Shown here one piece after another: positions 29,997 to 39,852 of a stretch of DNA of 64,000 nucleotides; position 1 is the first letter of the stretch; the number at the start of each line of letters is the position of its first letter. Origin of the DNA: an uncultured Psychromonas sp. Its GTDB lineage: Bacteria > Pseudomonadota > Gammaproteobacteria > Enterobacterales > Psychromonadaceae. Location: assembly GCF_947489755.1 (NCBI RefSeq), contig NZ_CANLFB010000013.1, positions 54,991-118,990 of the forward strand. The letters run 5' to 3'. The position numbers were made by a program, and so were the translations under genes. The notes beneath the pieces are model-generated. The model was given only the letters and a program-made list of their open reading frames with translations, had not been told where the DNA came from and did no database searches.

Positions 29997-31085
29997 ATGG
30001 ATATTTATTTATGTTCGACTGTAAGGCATTTATTATTTTCTTTATTAAAAGCGTTATCAACACCAGATAAAAAATCTTGTCTTTTAATGGTAACGGATCA
30101 ACAAAATATTGATATTCAAAATTATGATCTAAATCGATTACCGAATTTTATTCGTGTTGTTTTTATTCAAAGGAGCGATATTAATAAAAATTTATTAAAA
30201 TATAAATTAGGTAAGGGAATAAAAGTATTAGCAAATTTCAATATTTATACAAGCCTTCGAATGCAAAGCTATTTCAAAAAATTATTATTTACTAAATTAA
30301 TCCCTATCGCAAATCATATTAAAGAATTAGAAGGTGGAGATTTATACCTTTTTAATGACAGAAATAAACTGTCACGGTTATTAAGGCTTACCTCTGGTAC
30401 TTATTCTATAATAGAAGATGGGGCTGCAAACTATCTAGGTACTAAATTAAAGAAATTAGAAAAAATAGGTAAATTGATTACATTAAATCAACAGAAAAAA
30501 CGCTATTTTGGTGATGATCCTCGCTGTAAAGCCATATACTTGTTAAATAAAGATGGTGCTCCTGAGTATTTGAAAAAGAAAGTTGTACAAATAGAATTCA
30601 TTCTTCCACATTTAATTAAAGAGTACTGTTTGTTTTTTTTCAAAGAGGAAAACCTCAATGAAACTCCTTATATATTAGCAACACAGCCCATAATACAAAA
30701 TGATTTCGCTAGCTCCGGGAGGGATTTGATTGTTTATCGGGAAATAATTAAATATTTTAAAAGTAAAGGAATAAATATTGTAATTAAAACTCATCCAAGA
30801 GAAAGTGTTTTAAAATATAAAAATGCTTTTCCTGATATTTTAATTATGGAGAGTAAAGTGCCTTTGGAGTTAATTATTTTTAACGGGGAAAATAAATGTA
30901 ATATTATTTCTTTATTTTCTTCTGCAGGAGCTGGTTTCGAAGACTATTGTCATCGTCTTACATTAATAGATGATATTGAACTAGAAAACTTAAAAAGTAT
31001 TATTAATTCCTTAAAAGAAGATAAAAAATACTTAGAAAAAAGGATTCATCAGCGTTTTAGTTATTTATTTAATTCTAAACAGTAG
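29997..31085 (+). CDS. Putative nonulosonic-acid (sialyl-type, GT52-like) transferase
   Basis: This 362-residue protein has no signal peptide. The layout resembles GT52/polysialyltransferase-like enzymes: an N-terminal domain beginning MDIYLCSTVRHLLFSLLKAL, IIEDGAANYLG near residue 138, KTHPRES near residue 263 (usual CMP-donor HP motif) and SLFSSAGAGFEDY near residue 304 (SS motif). With CMP-legionaminic-acid genes nearby it is the best candidate for attaching that sugar. A GGAAGG ribosome site precedes ATG. The base composition is markedly AT-rich, consistent with recent acquisition. Family assignment is from motifs only. Confidence 0.68.
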   Translation: MDIYLCSTVRHLLFSLLKALSTPDKKSCLLMVTDQQNIDIQNYDLNRLPNFIRVVFIQRSDINKNLLKYKLGKGIKVLANFNIYTSLRMQSYFKKLLFTKLIPIANHIKELEGGDLYLFNDRNKLSRLLRLTSGTYSIIEDGAANYLGTKLKKLEKIGKLITLNQQKKRYFGDDPRCKAIYLLNKDGAPEYLKKKVVQIEFILPHLIKEYCLFFFKEENLNETPYILATQPIIQNDFASSGRDLIVYREIIKYFKSKGINIVIKTHPRESVLKYKNAFPDILIMESKVPLELIIFNGENKCNIISLFSSAGAGFEDYCHRLTLIDDIELENLKSIINSLKEDKKYLEKRIHQRFSYLFNSKQ

Positions 31086-31382
31086 AGTTTTATTCTTAAT
31101 TAAAAGTAGCCTTTGTTATTTTTAAGAAGATTCCTACTTCTTAAGCATAATCTAATATCAGATTTTTTAGAATGTCTATTAATTTAATTATTTAGTGAAT
31201 CATAATTAAATTTAAAGTATAACTCTTAATTTTTCGTAGTGTATATACTATGGATTCAGTTGATATTTTAGCCTATTTTTCAATAACATTTTATTTATTA
31301 CAGAGTAAGTTGCTAAAGTCTCTTATTTACAGTTTTGACATATTAATCAATCAATTAAATTATTTTAGTAAAAGGAGCAAAC
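31086..31382. other. AT-rich intergenic region upstream of glpE
   Basis: About 300 bp of AT-rich DNA contain no ORF and no clear terminator. AAAAGGAGC just before 31383 is the glpE ribosome site. Confidence 0.5.
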
Positions 31383-31673
31383 ATGCCCACATTTAAGCTA
31401 ATAGAAGTAGCAGAAACAAAACATCGATTGCAAAATGAAGAAGCTATTCTTGTTGATACGCGTGATGTTCAATCTTTTGAGGCTAATCATGCTGAAGGTG
31501 CATTTAATTTGAATAATGATACTCTAAAAGAGTTCTTTGATAAAGTTGAATTCGATACGCCAGTTTTTGTTGTTTGTTATCATGGGAACAGTAGTAAAGG
31601 TGTTGCTCAGTATTTGGCTGAGCAAGGTTATGAGGATACTTATAGCGTTGAAGGGGGGATGGCTAACTGGTGA
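31383..31673 (+). CDS. glpE: Thiosulfate sulfurtransferase GlpE (single rhodanese domain)
   Basis: This single rhodanese domain of 96 residues has the active-site loop CYHGNSS, with catalytic Cys65 at the same position as in E. coli GlpE. It moves sulfane sulfur from thiosulfate to cyanide or thiol acceptors in the cytosol. It ends at GGMANW, about a dozen residues shorter than E. coli GlpE; the core fold is complete. A strong AAAAGGAG ribosome site precedes it. It stands alone, without glpG or glpR nearby, at the edge of an AT-rich accessory patch. Confidence 0.92.
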   Translation: MPTFKLIEVAETKHRLQNEEAILVDTRDVQSFEANHAEGAFNLNNDTLKEFFDKVEFDTPVFVVCYHGNSSKGVAQYLAEQGYEDTYSVEGGMANW

Positions 31674-31689
31674 TTAATTTATAAAACGT

Positions 31690-31850
31690 CTCTTAGAATT
31701 CGACATTGAAATGCATATTCTGGTCTAATTGAACTGGACACTTTAATTTTGAATAATACTATCCTGTAGTGGTAGAGTCAGTTGTTTATATGTTTTCATT
31801 GTTGCATCTCTTGCCGGAGAAAAAGCGATAAGCCTATATTCAGCTGACCA
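31690..31850 (-). mobile_element. Possible decayed insertion-sequence end
   Basis: On the minus strand an ATG near 31790 reads MKTYKQLTL and then runs to a stop within 20 codons. That start resembles the N-terminus of IS30-type transposases. Next to it is GAACTGGACACTTTAATTT, a sequence reminiscent of IS termini. No transposase body is present. This is weak evidence for a remnant. Confidence 0.25.
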
Positions 31851-31945
31851 CTTTTCTACCAATTCAAGTTATGCACTTACTATTTGAATCTAAGTTAGTT
31901 TAATATTGTGGAGTTAGGTATAAAGTTGATTATCAATATAAAAGA

Positions 31946-33229
31946 TTATTTAAAATTAGAGTAAATCGATTCATATGTATCTAATAATTCATCCTCGCTC
32001 ATATTAATTGCATCAAAGCATGCTTTATCTAGTTCGATTGCATTAATATTATACATATTTCTAACATAATTAATTTGGGATAATATATTATGGTAAGCAA
32101 AAGCTCTCCACATATCAGATGATTTTTCTTCGGATCTTCCTGAGTATATATAACCTTTATAGTACTTGTTTTTGTTTAAATAAAAGTTAGAACCAAACAC
32201 TTTTATTTTTTGAGGTGAATAGATTAAAATATCATCTAAGACAATTTGTAATAGGTTAGGTTGCGGTACAAAAAAGTACTCATTTAAGTCACGATCTACC
32301 TGTTTTGCTCTGCCTTTATTATTAAGTTCATGCTGATATGGTTGAGATATTTTTTTAAATACTGAAAAGGCTAAATCATTAGAAAAGTTTTTAAAACTAT
32401 CCTTTAATATAACGCCACCTTCAGAGTTATAATAGGAGATAAAAGGAAGACTGAATCGTTCATCCATTTTATTACCTTTGTAATTAAATAAAATAATCAA
32501 ATCATAAGAGTTTATATCGTTAACAACAGATTCATCTATCTCTACTAAACCAGGTGCTACAACAGCTATTTTTTTGTTTTTAATTAATTCACTAAAAGTG
32601 TTCTTTATATTATCAGAGTGTGTATTTTTATTATTTTGATAATTGTAGAAACTTGTATATAAATTAGATACGTAATTTGAGCTATTTTTAGATTTTATTT
32701 GTTCTATTACTTTCTCTGCTTGCTCATAATTTCCTAAGTCTAGATAAACCCTAAACATAGCAATCAAGCTTTTGATTGTTCTTTTCTTTTTATATCGCTC
32801 TATCACAAAATCTGTTTCTTTTTTTCTGAAAAGACCTGAAAGTTTAAATAAGCCATTAGCATTACAGATAAATCCAAGCTTATCCCAATCATTTACGGAT
32901 AAAGAATTAGAAGAGAGAGATAAAAAATCATTTATCACTAATTCATATTCATCTCTTTTTATTCCTGAGTTATTACTTTGATAAATTAATGCACTTAATC
33001 TTTCAATATTTCTATATGTTATATCTGATGCTTTAAAGGTTGTTGTTTTAAATTCCCACTTTAGTGTTTTAAAAATTTCTTTGGGGCCTTTATCACTATC
33101 CAATGTAATACAGGAGTGTATTTTCTTTTGAAGCTTAGTTTTATTAGATTTTAAGCATAGTTTTTGCATATAATATTCAGCTAAACTTTCATTTAGAAAG
33201 TCTTTGTAACTTTTAGAAAAGAAATTCAT
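31946..33229 (-). CDS. Unrecognised 427-aa protein, possible two-domain glycan enzyme
   Basis: I do not recognise the family with confidence. The N-terminal half is helical, with a TPR-like stretch around residues 165-200 (MFRVYLDLGNYEQAEKVIEQ). The second half opens with NKKIAVVAPGLVE near residue 225 and INSYDLIILFNYKG, a beta-strand/loop pattern reminiscent of sialyltransferase-like or glycan-processing enzymes. A later SPQKIKVFGSNFYLN follows. There is no signal peptide or membrane segment. The gene is very AT-rich and lysine/asparagine-rich, unlike the housekeeping genes around it. It is isolated and opposite in orientation to its neighbours. Its closeness to the glycan region suggests, without proving, a role there. 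Confidence 0.7.
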   Translation of the reverse strand: MNFFSKSYKDFLNESLAEYYMQKLCLKSNKTKLQKKIHSCITLDSDKGPKEIFKTLKWEFKTTTFKASDITYRNIERLSALIYQSNNSGIKRDEYELVINDFLSLSSNSLSVNDWDKLGFICNANGLFKLSGLFRKKETDFVIERYKKKRTIKSLIAMFRVYLDLGNYEQAEKVIEQIKSKNSSNYVSNLYTSFYNYQNNKNTHSDNIKNTFSELIKNKKIAVVAPGLVEIDESVVNDINSYDLIILFNYKGNKMDERFSLPFISYYNSEGGVILKDSFKNFSNDLAFSVFKKISQPYQHELNNKGRAKQVDRDLNEYFFVPQPNLLQIVLDDILIYSPQKIKVFGSNFYLNKNKYYKGYIYSGRSEEKSSDMWRAFAYHNILSQINYVRNMYNINAIELDKACFDAINMSEDELLDTYESIYSNFK

Positions 33230-33695
33230 TTATAACAAGATCCTAATAGATTTTATTTACTATTTAATGACTAATCGTTCTATAAAAACGGATTTAAGTA
33301 CACTAACTAAATATCATTATTATTACTGTAGAATACTAATAATTGTAATATATTATATATTAAGAGGTGTATTTGATTCTAATTTTTTATTTTATATTGG
33401 TTTAATTAGACTTCGAGTTAAAAATAAATGTATAAATTGAATAGGTAAAAATATTTTTTGCTACATATCCATTAAGAAAATTTTTATTGTTGATTAATTA
33501 CTTTTTCAAATAAGTTGCTTAATTAATGTATTCTTCAATAAAGACAATTTTTAGCGTTCGATCAAGGTTATCCTTTATAGAGTTAATAATATTTTTAACT
33601 CTTATAGGCTATTGTATTTATTGTTTAATTATATTTTCGTAGGTAAAGTAGATATTTAATGATCGTAGTATTTCTGATTAGATAAAAGGCCAATA
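33230..33695. other. Very AT-rich intergenic region
   Basis: There is no credible ORF. An inverted repeat AGAGTTAA (33579-33586) / TTAACTCT (33595-33602) is present without a T-run. The composition matches the neighbouring 427-aa gene. Confidence 0.5.
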
Positions 33696-34046
33696 ATGAG
33701 TGTAGTTGATACGGATAGCATTGATGCTATCGGCATGGAAAAAGAAGCAAGACGTGTATTCTTAAGTATTATTGATTCATTAGTTTGGGATCGAGATGAT
33801 GTGCATTTATTTACACTGCAAGAAAAAATTAATACTTACTTATATTTTATTGAGTCAGGTGAGTTGATTAAAGCATTACCGGATGCGGCTGGGTATGATA
33901 TTGCTATCGAGTTAATTCTAAAACACATGCCCACTGATCAAGCGATTACCTTTTTTGATAAAACCACACAAATTTTATTAGACAAAGGCATTATTTTTGT
34001 TTTTGGTCCCAATAAAAATGCAGGATATGCTGAACAACAAAGTTAA
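33696..34046 (+). CDS. DUF6572-like small protein
   Basis: This 116-residue soluble protein with an AAAAGG ribosome site begins MSVVDTDSIDAIGMEKEARRVFLSIIDSLVW. It continues with HLFTLQEKINTYLYFIESGEL, a pattern I associate with the DUF6572 family (conserved LQEKIN-YL-FIESGE). These proteins have no known biochemical role. It has no signal peptide or catalytic-looking motif and is not linked in an operon with tkt (a gap of about 240 bp). Confidence 0.7.
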   Translation: MSVVDTDSIDAIGMEKEARRVFLSIIDSLVWDRDDVHLFTLQEKINTYLYFIESGELIKALPDAAGYDIAIELILKHMPTDQAITFFDKTTQILLDKGIIFVFGPNKNAGYAEQQS

Positions 34047-34202
34047 TCTCTCTCATATTTTCCATTAGGAATGTTAGCCCATTCCTGATGCGATTCAATG
34101 GCTTTTACCTATTTCAGTCCCTCATATTCACTCGCTTTATCATTACATATTCAAGTTGAACTTTATTTTGTTTAAATATGTGATCAAATTGTAACTTTAC
34201 CA

Positions 34203-34231
34203 TTGCCCCCGCTCTGGGTATTTGGGATAAT
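34203..34231 (+). promoter_or_regulatory. Candidate sigma70 promoter of the transketolase gene
   Basis: TTGCCC (34203-34208), a 17-bp spacer and GATAAT (34226-34231) lie 57 bp before the chosen start codon. Confidence 0.5.
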
Positions 34232-34287
34232 CCGCGGCTCATATGCCCGCAATTTCCATTAATTCAAAATGTAATCAGGAGAAACAG

Positions 34288-36276
34288 ATGCCTTCTCGTC
34301 AAGAGTTAGCTAACGCAATACGCGCCCTTAGTATGGATGCCGTCCAAAAAGCCAATTCAGGTCACCCAGGTGCACCAATGGGTATGGCAGATATTGCACA
34401 AGTGTTATGGACAGACTTTTTAAAACATAACCCAACTAACCCAAACTGGGCTGACCGCGACCGTTTTATTCTATCTAACGGCCATGGCTCTATGCTTATC
34501 TATTCTTTATTGCATTTAACAGGTTATGACTTATCAATTGAAGACCTTAAAAGCTTCCGTCAATTGCATTCAAAAACACCTGGTCATCCTGAATACGGCT
34601 ATGCGCCAGGCATTGAAACAACAACCGGTCCATTAGGTCAAGGTATTACGAATGCTATCGGTATGGCGATTGCTGAACGTTCATTAGCCGCTTCTTTTAA
34701 CAAAGAAGGTCACGAGATTGTTGATCATCACACCTACACTTTCCTAGGTGACGGTTGTTTGATGGAAGGCATTTCGCATGAAGCTTGTTCTCTAGCGGGT
34801 ACATTAGGCTTAGGTAAACTGATTGCATTTTGGGATGACAACGGCATTTCAATCGATGGTGAAGTAGAAGGTTGGTTCACTGACGATACACCTAAACGTT
34901 TTGAATCTTACGGATGGCAAGTTATTTCTGTTGATGGGCACAACCCTGAAGAGATTAAAGCGGCTATTATCTCTGCAAAAGCTGAAACAACTAAACCAAC
35001 GATGATTTGTTGTAAAACGATCATTGGTTTCGGTTCTCCTGCTAAGCAAGGTACACACGATTGTCACGGTGCGCCATTAGGTCACGATGAAATCGAAGCA
35101 ACACGTAAAGCACTTGGTTGGTCACATGCACCATTTGAAATTCCTGCTGACGTTTATGCGGGTTGGGATAACAAAGAGCAAGGTCAAGCAGCGGAACAAT
35201 CTTGGGATGAGAAGTTTGCAGCATACGCAACCGCTTACCCAGAATTAGCAAGCGAATACAAACGTCGTGTTAACAACGAATTACCTGCTGAGTGGGAAGC
35301 TAAGTCTTCTGCTTACATTGCTGACTTACAAGCAAACCAAGGTAACATCGCAACACGTAAAGCATCACAAAATTGTATCGAAGCTTACGGTGCAATATTG
35401 CCTGAGCTATTAGGTGGATCTGCTGATTTAGCGCCATCTAACTTAACAATGTGGTCTGGTACTAAAGCCATTACTGCTGATGACGCTACTGGTAACTACT
35501 TACATTACGGTGTACGTGAGTTTGCAATGGCAGCTATCATTAACGGTATCGCATTACATAAAGGCTTTGTTCCTTACGGCGCAACGTTCTTAATGTTCAT
35601 GGAATACGCGCGTAATGCATTACGTATGTCTGCATTAATGAAGCAACGTTCTATTCAAGTGTTTACGCATGACTCAATTGGTCTAGGTGAAGATGGTCCA
35701 ACTCATCAGCCAGTAGAACAAATTGCAAGCTTACGTTTAACACCAAATATGAACACATGGCGTCCATGTGACAGCGTTGAATCTGCTGTTGCTTGGAAAT
35801 TTGCGATTGAATCAGTGGATGCACCATCATCACTTATCTTTAGTCGTCAAAACTTGAAACCACAAGCTCGTGATACACAGCAATTGGCTGACGTTGCAAA
35901 AGGTGGTTACGTATTGCTTGATAGTGCTACACCTGCTGAAATTATCTTAATTGCGACTGGTTCAGAAGTTGAACTAGCAATGCAAGCGGCTACTGAATTA
36001 ACAGCTTCAGGTAAAGCAGTACGTGTTGTTTCAATTCCTTGTACTGAGCAGTTTGAACTTCAATCAGCTGAATACAAAGAGTCTGTATTACCAGCATCTG
36101 TTACTAAGCGTGTTGCTATTGAAGCGGGTATTGCTGATTACTGGTACAAGTATGTTGGCCTAAACGGCGCAGTTATTGGTATGACAACATTTGGTGAGTC
36201 AGCACCTGCTGATCAACTATTTGAAATGTTTGGTTTCACTGTTAAAAACGTAGTAGAAACAGCTAACGCACTATAA
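34288..36276 (+). CDS. tkt: Transketolase
   Basis: Transketolase moves two-carbon units in the non-oxidative pentose phosphate pathway with thiamine diphosphate. The 662-residue protein has the N-terminal [20 protein letters not shown], the thiamine diphosphate motif [13 protein letters not shown] ending in DDN (about residue 154), and the later [20 protein letters not shown] 34288 is chosen because AGGAGAAACAG precedes it; an in-frame ATG 45 bp upstream lacks a ribosome site. It is convergent with tal, its pathway partner. Confidence 0.97.
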   Translation: MPSRQELANAIRALSMDAVQKANSGHPGAPMGMADIAQVLWTDFLKHNPTNPNWADRDRFILSNGHGSMLIYSLLHLTGYDLSIEDLKSFRQLHSKTPGHPEYGYAPGIETTTGPLGQGITNAIGMAIAERSLAASFNKEGHEIVDHHTYTFLGDGCLMEGISHEACSLAGTLGLGKLIAFWDDNGISIDGEVEGWFTDDTPKRFESYGWQVISVDGHNPEEIKAAIISAKAETTKPTMICCKTIIGFGSPAKQGTHDCHGAPLGHDEIEATRKALGWSHAPFEIPADVYAGWDNKEQGQAAEQSWDEKFAAYATAYPELASEYKRRVNNELPAEWEAKSSAYIADLQANQGNIATRKASQNCIEAYGAILPELLGGSADLAPSNLTMWSGTKAITADDATGNYLHYGVREFAMAAIINGIALHKGFVPYGATFLMFMEYARNALRMSALMKQRSIQVFTHDSIGLGEDGPTHQPVEQIASLRLTPNMNTWRPCDSVESAVAWKFAIESVDAPSSLIFSRQNLKPQARDTQQLADVAKGGYVLLDSATPAEIILIATGSEVELAMQAATELTASGKAVRVVSIPCTEQFELQSAEYKESVLPASVTKRVAIEAGIADYWYKYVGLNGAVIGMTTFGESAPADQLFEMFGFTVKNVVETANAL

Positions 36277-36298
36277 TTAGTTAACTTTCTATTCGTTT

Positions 36299-36341
36299 AA
36301 AAGCCGCGATGAACTAACTCATAGTTTATCGCGGCTTTTTT
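36299..36341 (+). terminator. Rho-independent terminator of tkt
   Basis: AAAAGCCGCGAT (36299-36310) and ATCGCGGCTTTT (36328-36339), extended by AACTA/TAGTT inside, form a strong stem with a following T-run. Confidence 0.95.
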
Positions 36342-36626
36342 GTATCTGTTGGTTTTAGGATCGTCACGTTTTGGCTTGCCTAATTAATTAGGAGAGTACT
36401 AATATCTCTCGTTTTTTATAAGATTTTTTTTACTTTGCCAATAAAATAGACAATAAAAAAGAGATCTCGAATAAGCGGTGATCTCTTTTGGTTAGTTTAT
36501 GGTGTGTGAGCTGAAAAGCTTTTAATAATAGCAATCACAGTAAATGGCTGTTCTCTTTTACTTGCTAAAATAACTTAGTGCTTCGTTATGATTTTTTCAA
36601 AAAAGGAAACAATAAGTTATATCTAT
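36342..36626. other. Convergent gap between tkt and tal
   Basis: No gene is seen. Apart from the tal terminator (36455-36489) it holds only AT-rich spacer. Confidence 0.6.
36455..36489 (-). terminator. Rho-independent terminator of tal
   Basis: Read on the minus strand, AAAAGAGATC and GATCTCTTTT (complements of 36480-36489 and 36457-36466) form a 10-bp stem followed by a T-run. Confidence 0.85.
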
Positions 36627-37586
36627 TTATGCTTGTAATAAATTCGCTAACTGTTTGTCTAGTTTAATTTGATCAAGTGTAAAGTTACGAATACCTTCCG
36701 CTAATTTTTCAGTTGCCATGGCATCTTCATTCAATAACCATCTGAATTCACTTTCGGTTAATGGTTTGACTTCATGTTTGCTTGCATTTTTGTCGATTAA
36801 TTTTTGTTGAATTGGCTTATTACTACTTTCTAATGCAGCCATTAAATCTGGGCTAATAGTCAAACGGTCACAACCCGCTAATGCCAACACTTCTTCAACA
36901 CTTCTAAAGCTTGCACCCATGACCACTGTTTTATAGCCTTGTTGCTTGTAGTAGTCATAAATATTAGTCACAGAGACGACACCCGGATCTTCATCTGCAG
37001 GGTAAAAGTTTTTGCCTGTTTCCTTTTTGTACCAGTCAAGAATACGGCCAACAAAAGGCGAGATTAAATAAACGTTTGCCTCTGCGCAGGCTTGTGCTTG
37101 AGCAAAACTAAATAACAAGGTTAGGTTGCAGTTAATACCTTCTTTTTCAAGTGTTTCTGCAGCTTTAATGCCTTCCCATGTTGCTGCTAATTTAATTAAA
37201 ATACGGTCATTATTGATACCTGCTTCATTATATAAAGCGATTAATTTACGCGCTTTGACAATAGAAGCTTGCGTATCAAAAGAAAGGCGCGAATCGACTT
37301 CAGTTGAAATACGACCTGGAATGATTTTTAAGACTTCTAATCCAACTAAGACTGAAAGCTTGTCACTGGCATCGATAATTTGTTGAAAAGTATCATTTGA
37401 TTGTTCTTTTGCCCATGCTGTTGCTTGTTCTAATAACCCTTGATATTGCGTTAATGACGCTGCTTTTAATAGTAAAGAGGGGTTAGTGGTCGCATCCTGT
37501 GGTTGGTATTTTGCGATTGCTTGAACATCACCTGTATCCGCGACGACAGTCGACATTTTTTTTAATTGTATTAATTGGTTACTCAT
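36627..37586 (-). CDS. tal: Transaldolase
   Basis: Transaldolase transfers a dihydroxyacetone unit between sedoheptulose-7-phosphate and glyceraldehyde-3-phosphate. The 319-residue TalB-type enzyme has the N-terminal signature [10 protein letters not shown] (residues 31-40) and the Schiff-base Lys132 in [12 protein letters not shown]. It is full length. Convergent with tkt and divergent from the ribose operon, it places pentose phosphate enzymes next to ribose uptake. It has its own terminator. Confidence 0.97.
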   Translation of the reverse strand: MSNQLIQLKKMSTVVADTGDVQAIAKYQPQDATTNPSLLLKAASLTQYQGLLEQATAWAKEQSNDTFQQIIDASDKLSVLVGLEVLKIIPGRISTEVDSRLSFDTQASIVKARKLIALYNEAGINNDRILIKLAATWEGIKAAETLEKEGINCNLTLLFSFAQAQACAEANVYLISPFVGRILDWYKKETGKNFYPADEDPGVVSVTNIYDYYKQQGYKTVVMGASFRSVEEVLALAGCDRLTISPDLMAALESSNKPIQQKLIDKNASKHEVKPLTESEFRWLLNEDAMATEKLAEGIRNFTLDQIKLDKQLANLLQA

Positions 37587-37775
37587 TATATTTCCCTGTT
37601 AATGTCCATTTTTATTGTTTTCTATTTTTATTAGTATCAATCCTACCTGCCTTACGCAAGCTGCATTTTTGATTATTTGTACATTTAACAAAAATGAAAT
37701 ATTTATCGTGAACTTGCTCTCTTTTTACGAAAGAGGTACGTGCATTATTTTTATTAAAGTTTAAATTTCACTTCA

Positions 37776-37800
37776 TCGAAACGATTGCGCAAACGTTTGT
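37776..37800 (+). promoter_or_regulatory. Candidate RbsR (LacI-family) operator
   Basis: The palindrome CAAACGTTTG (37790-37799) is preceded by CGAAACGATTGCG (37777-37789), the kind of site bound by LacI/GalR-family repressors. It lies about 80 bp before rbsD, and rbsR is the last gene of this operon. Confidence 0.6.
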
Positions 37801-37878
37801 TTTGGTTTTTTAATCTTATTTAAACGATGATTAAATTTAGTTAAACCGGCTTTTAGGTTAATTTTACAGGGCTATAAA

Positions 37879-38295
37879 ATGAAAAAATCAGCACTATTAA
37901 ATGCACAATTATCTTACCGTATTGCCACATTAGGGCATTTTGATGAAGTGACTATTTGTGATGCTGGTTTACCGATCCCTAGTCAGGTCGAACGAATTGA
38001 TTTAGCCCTGACGCACGGTGTACCGAGCTTTATCGATACAGTTAAAGTGATATTGAGCGAAATGCAGATCACGGGTGTGGTCTTAGCTGAAGAGTTCAAA
38101 AAAATAAGCCCAGACTTACATTTGCAATTATTAGTGTTAATTGAGGCTGAGCAAATAACCGGACATCAGATTGACATTACTTACATTAGTCACGAAGCAT
38201 TTAAAGCAAAAACGAATCATAGCAAGGCTGTGGTACGTACCGGTGAATGTACACCTTATGCGAATGTTATTTTTCAATCTGGTGTGGTTTTTTAA
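37879..38295 (+). CDS. rbsD: D-ribose pyranase
   Basis: RbsD converts beta-pyranose ribose to the furanose form for phosphorylation by RbsK. The 138-residue protein matches E. coli RbsD throughout: N-terminal LGHFDEVTICDAGLPIP, with catalytic His and Asp near residue 20, and C-terminal VVRTGECTPYANVI. It is the first gene of rbsDACBKR, downstream of a LacI-type operator. Confidence 0.96.
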   Translation: MKKSALLNAQLSYRIATLGHFDEVTICDAGLPIPSQVERIDLALTHGVPSFIDTVKVILSEMQITGVVLAEEFKKISPDLHLQLLVLIEAEQITGHQIDITYISHEAFKAKTNHSKAVVRTGECTPYANVIFQSGVVF

Positions 38296-38346
38296 TCATT
38301 ATCGTTTAGTAAACCGTCGCATAAAGAATTGACGTTGAGGAATCGT

Positions 38347-39852
38347 ATGAAACAGCCGATATTACAACTGACTAATATCCATAAATCTTTTCCGGGAGTC
38401 AAGGCGCTGGATGGTGCTTGTTTGAATGTTTATCCTGGGCAAGTGATGGCTTTATTAGGTGAAAATGGCGCAGGTAAATCAACCTTAATGAAAGTGATTA
38501 CGGGGATATATTCCTTAGATGAAGGTGACATTCGTTACCAAGATAAACCTGTGCGCTTTAATGGTCCGCGTGACTCGCAGCAAGCAGGTATCAGTATTAT
38601 TCACCAAGAATTAAACTTACTGCCTGAATTGACCATTGCAGAGAATATATTTTTAGGTAGAGAGAACACGAATATATTTGGTGCCATTAATTGGTCAGTT
38701 ATGTTTGAGCAAGCGGATAAATTATTGAAGCGCTTAAAAGTGAAGCACAAGTCATCAACTCAACTCAGTGAGTTAAGTTTAGGTGAACAGCAAATGGTCG
38801 AAATTGCTAAAGCGCTATCGTTTAAATCGAAAGTGATCATTATGGATGAACCTACAGATGCATTAACGGACAGTGAAGTAGAGTCATTATTTGATGTGAT
38901 CAATGAGCTGCGTGATGAGGGGTATGGCATTGTTTATATTTCACATCGTTTAAAAGAAATTTTCGAAATCTGTGATGATATTACGGTGTTACGAGATGGT
39001 AAGTTTATCGCGGAAAAACCAGTATCATCGATGGATGAAGATAAGCTGATTGAATTAATGGTAGGGCGTCGTTTAGACGAGCAATACCCGCGTATTGAAA
39101 GTACTCATGGAACGGTTTGTTTAGAAGTCAAAGAGCTATATGCAAAAGCCACTCACGGCGTCAGTTTTACATTAAATCATGGTGAAATTTTAGGAATATC
39201 AGGATTAATGGGAGCTGGGCGTACTGAATTAATGAAAGTTATCTATGGTGCATTAGCGCGCGAATCAGGTGACATCATTTTAAATGGTCAAATCATTAAC
39301 CCTCGAAATTCACAGCAAGCTTTAGCGTCAGGTATTGCTTATATCTCTGAAGATCGCAAAGGAGACGGTTTAGTTTTAGGGTTATCAGTTAAAGATAATA
39401 TGTCGTTATGTGCGTTAAAAGACTTATCTACAGGCTGGCAGTTAGATCATAAAGCAGAAGCCACTTCGGTTACTGATTTTATTCGATTATTTAATATCAA
39501 AACGCCTTCGATGGATCAAATTATTGGTAATTTATCCGGTGGTAATCAGCAAAAAGTGGCGATTGCAAAAGGGTTGATGACAAAACCGAAAGTATTAATT
39601 TTAGATGAACCTACACGTGGCGTCGACGTAGGGGCAAAAAAAGAAATTTACCAACTAATTAATAAATTCAAAGCAGAGGGGATGAGCATCATTCTGGTGT
39701 CATCGGAAATGCCTGAAGTATTGGGAATGAGCGATCGTATTTTAGTCATGCATCAAGGTCAAATTAGCGGCCAGTTCAACGTAAAAGAAGCAGATCAAGA
39801 AAAGCTAATGGCTTGCGCTGTTGGTAAAAATAATAATGGGGTAGCAGCATGA
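38347..39852 (+). CDS. rbsA: Ribose ABC transporter ATP-binding protein
   Basis: This 501-residue protein has two fused ABC domains as usual for monosaccharide importers. Domain 1 has Walker [10 protein letters not shown] near residue 36 and signature [15 protein letters not shown]. Domain 2 has GLMGAGRTE (a degenerate Walker A) and [15 protein letters not shown]. It powers ribose uptake with RbsC and RbsB. ATG 38347 is chosen: GAGG lies just upstream, and the six extra codons of the longer TTG frame are not family-like. Its stop overlaps rbsC (ATGA). Confidence 0.96.
   Translation: MKQPILQLTNIHKSFPGVKALDGACLNVYPGQVMALLGENGAGKSTLMKVITGIYSLDEGDIRYQDKPVRFNGPRDSQQAGISIIHQELNLLPELTIAENIFLGRENTNIFGAINWSVMFEQADKLLKRLKVKHKSSTQLSELSLGEQQMVEIAKALSFKSKVIIMDEPTDALTDSEVESLFDVINELRDEGYGIVYISHRLKEIFEICDDITVLRDGKFIAEKPVSSMDEDKLIELMVGRRLDEQYPRIESTHGTVCLEVKELYAKATHGVSFTLNHGEILGISGLMGAGRTELMKVIYGALARESGDIILNGQIINPRNSQQALASGIAYISEDRKGDGLVLGLSVKDNMSLCALKDLSTGWQLDHKAEATSVTDFIRLFNIKTPSMDQIIGNLSGGNQQKVAIAKGLMTKPKVLILDEPTRGVDVGAKKEIYQLINKFKAEGMSIILVSSEMPEVLGMSDRILVMHQGQISGQFNVKEADQEKLMACAVGKNNNGVAA

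Noticed and set aside
34054..34100. AGGAATG/CATTCCT hairpin as terminator of the DUF6572-like gene
   Set aside because: The 7-bp stem is real but has no T-run, so termination is not supported.
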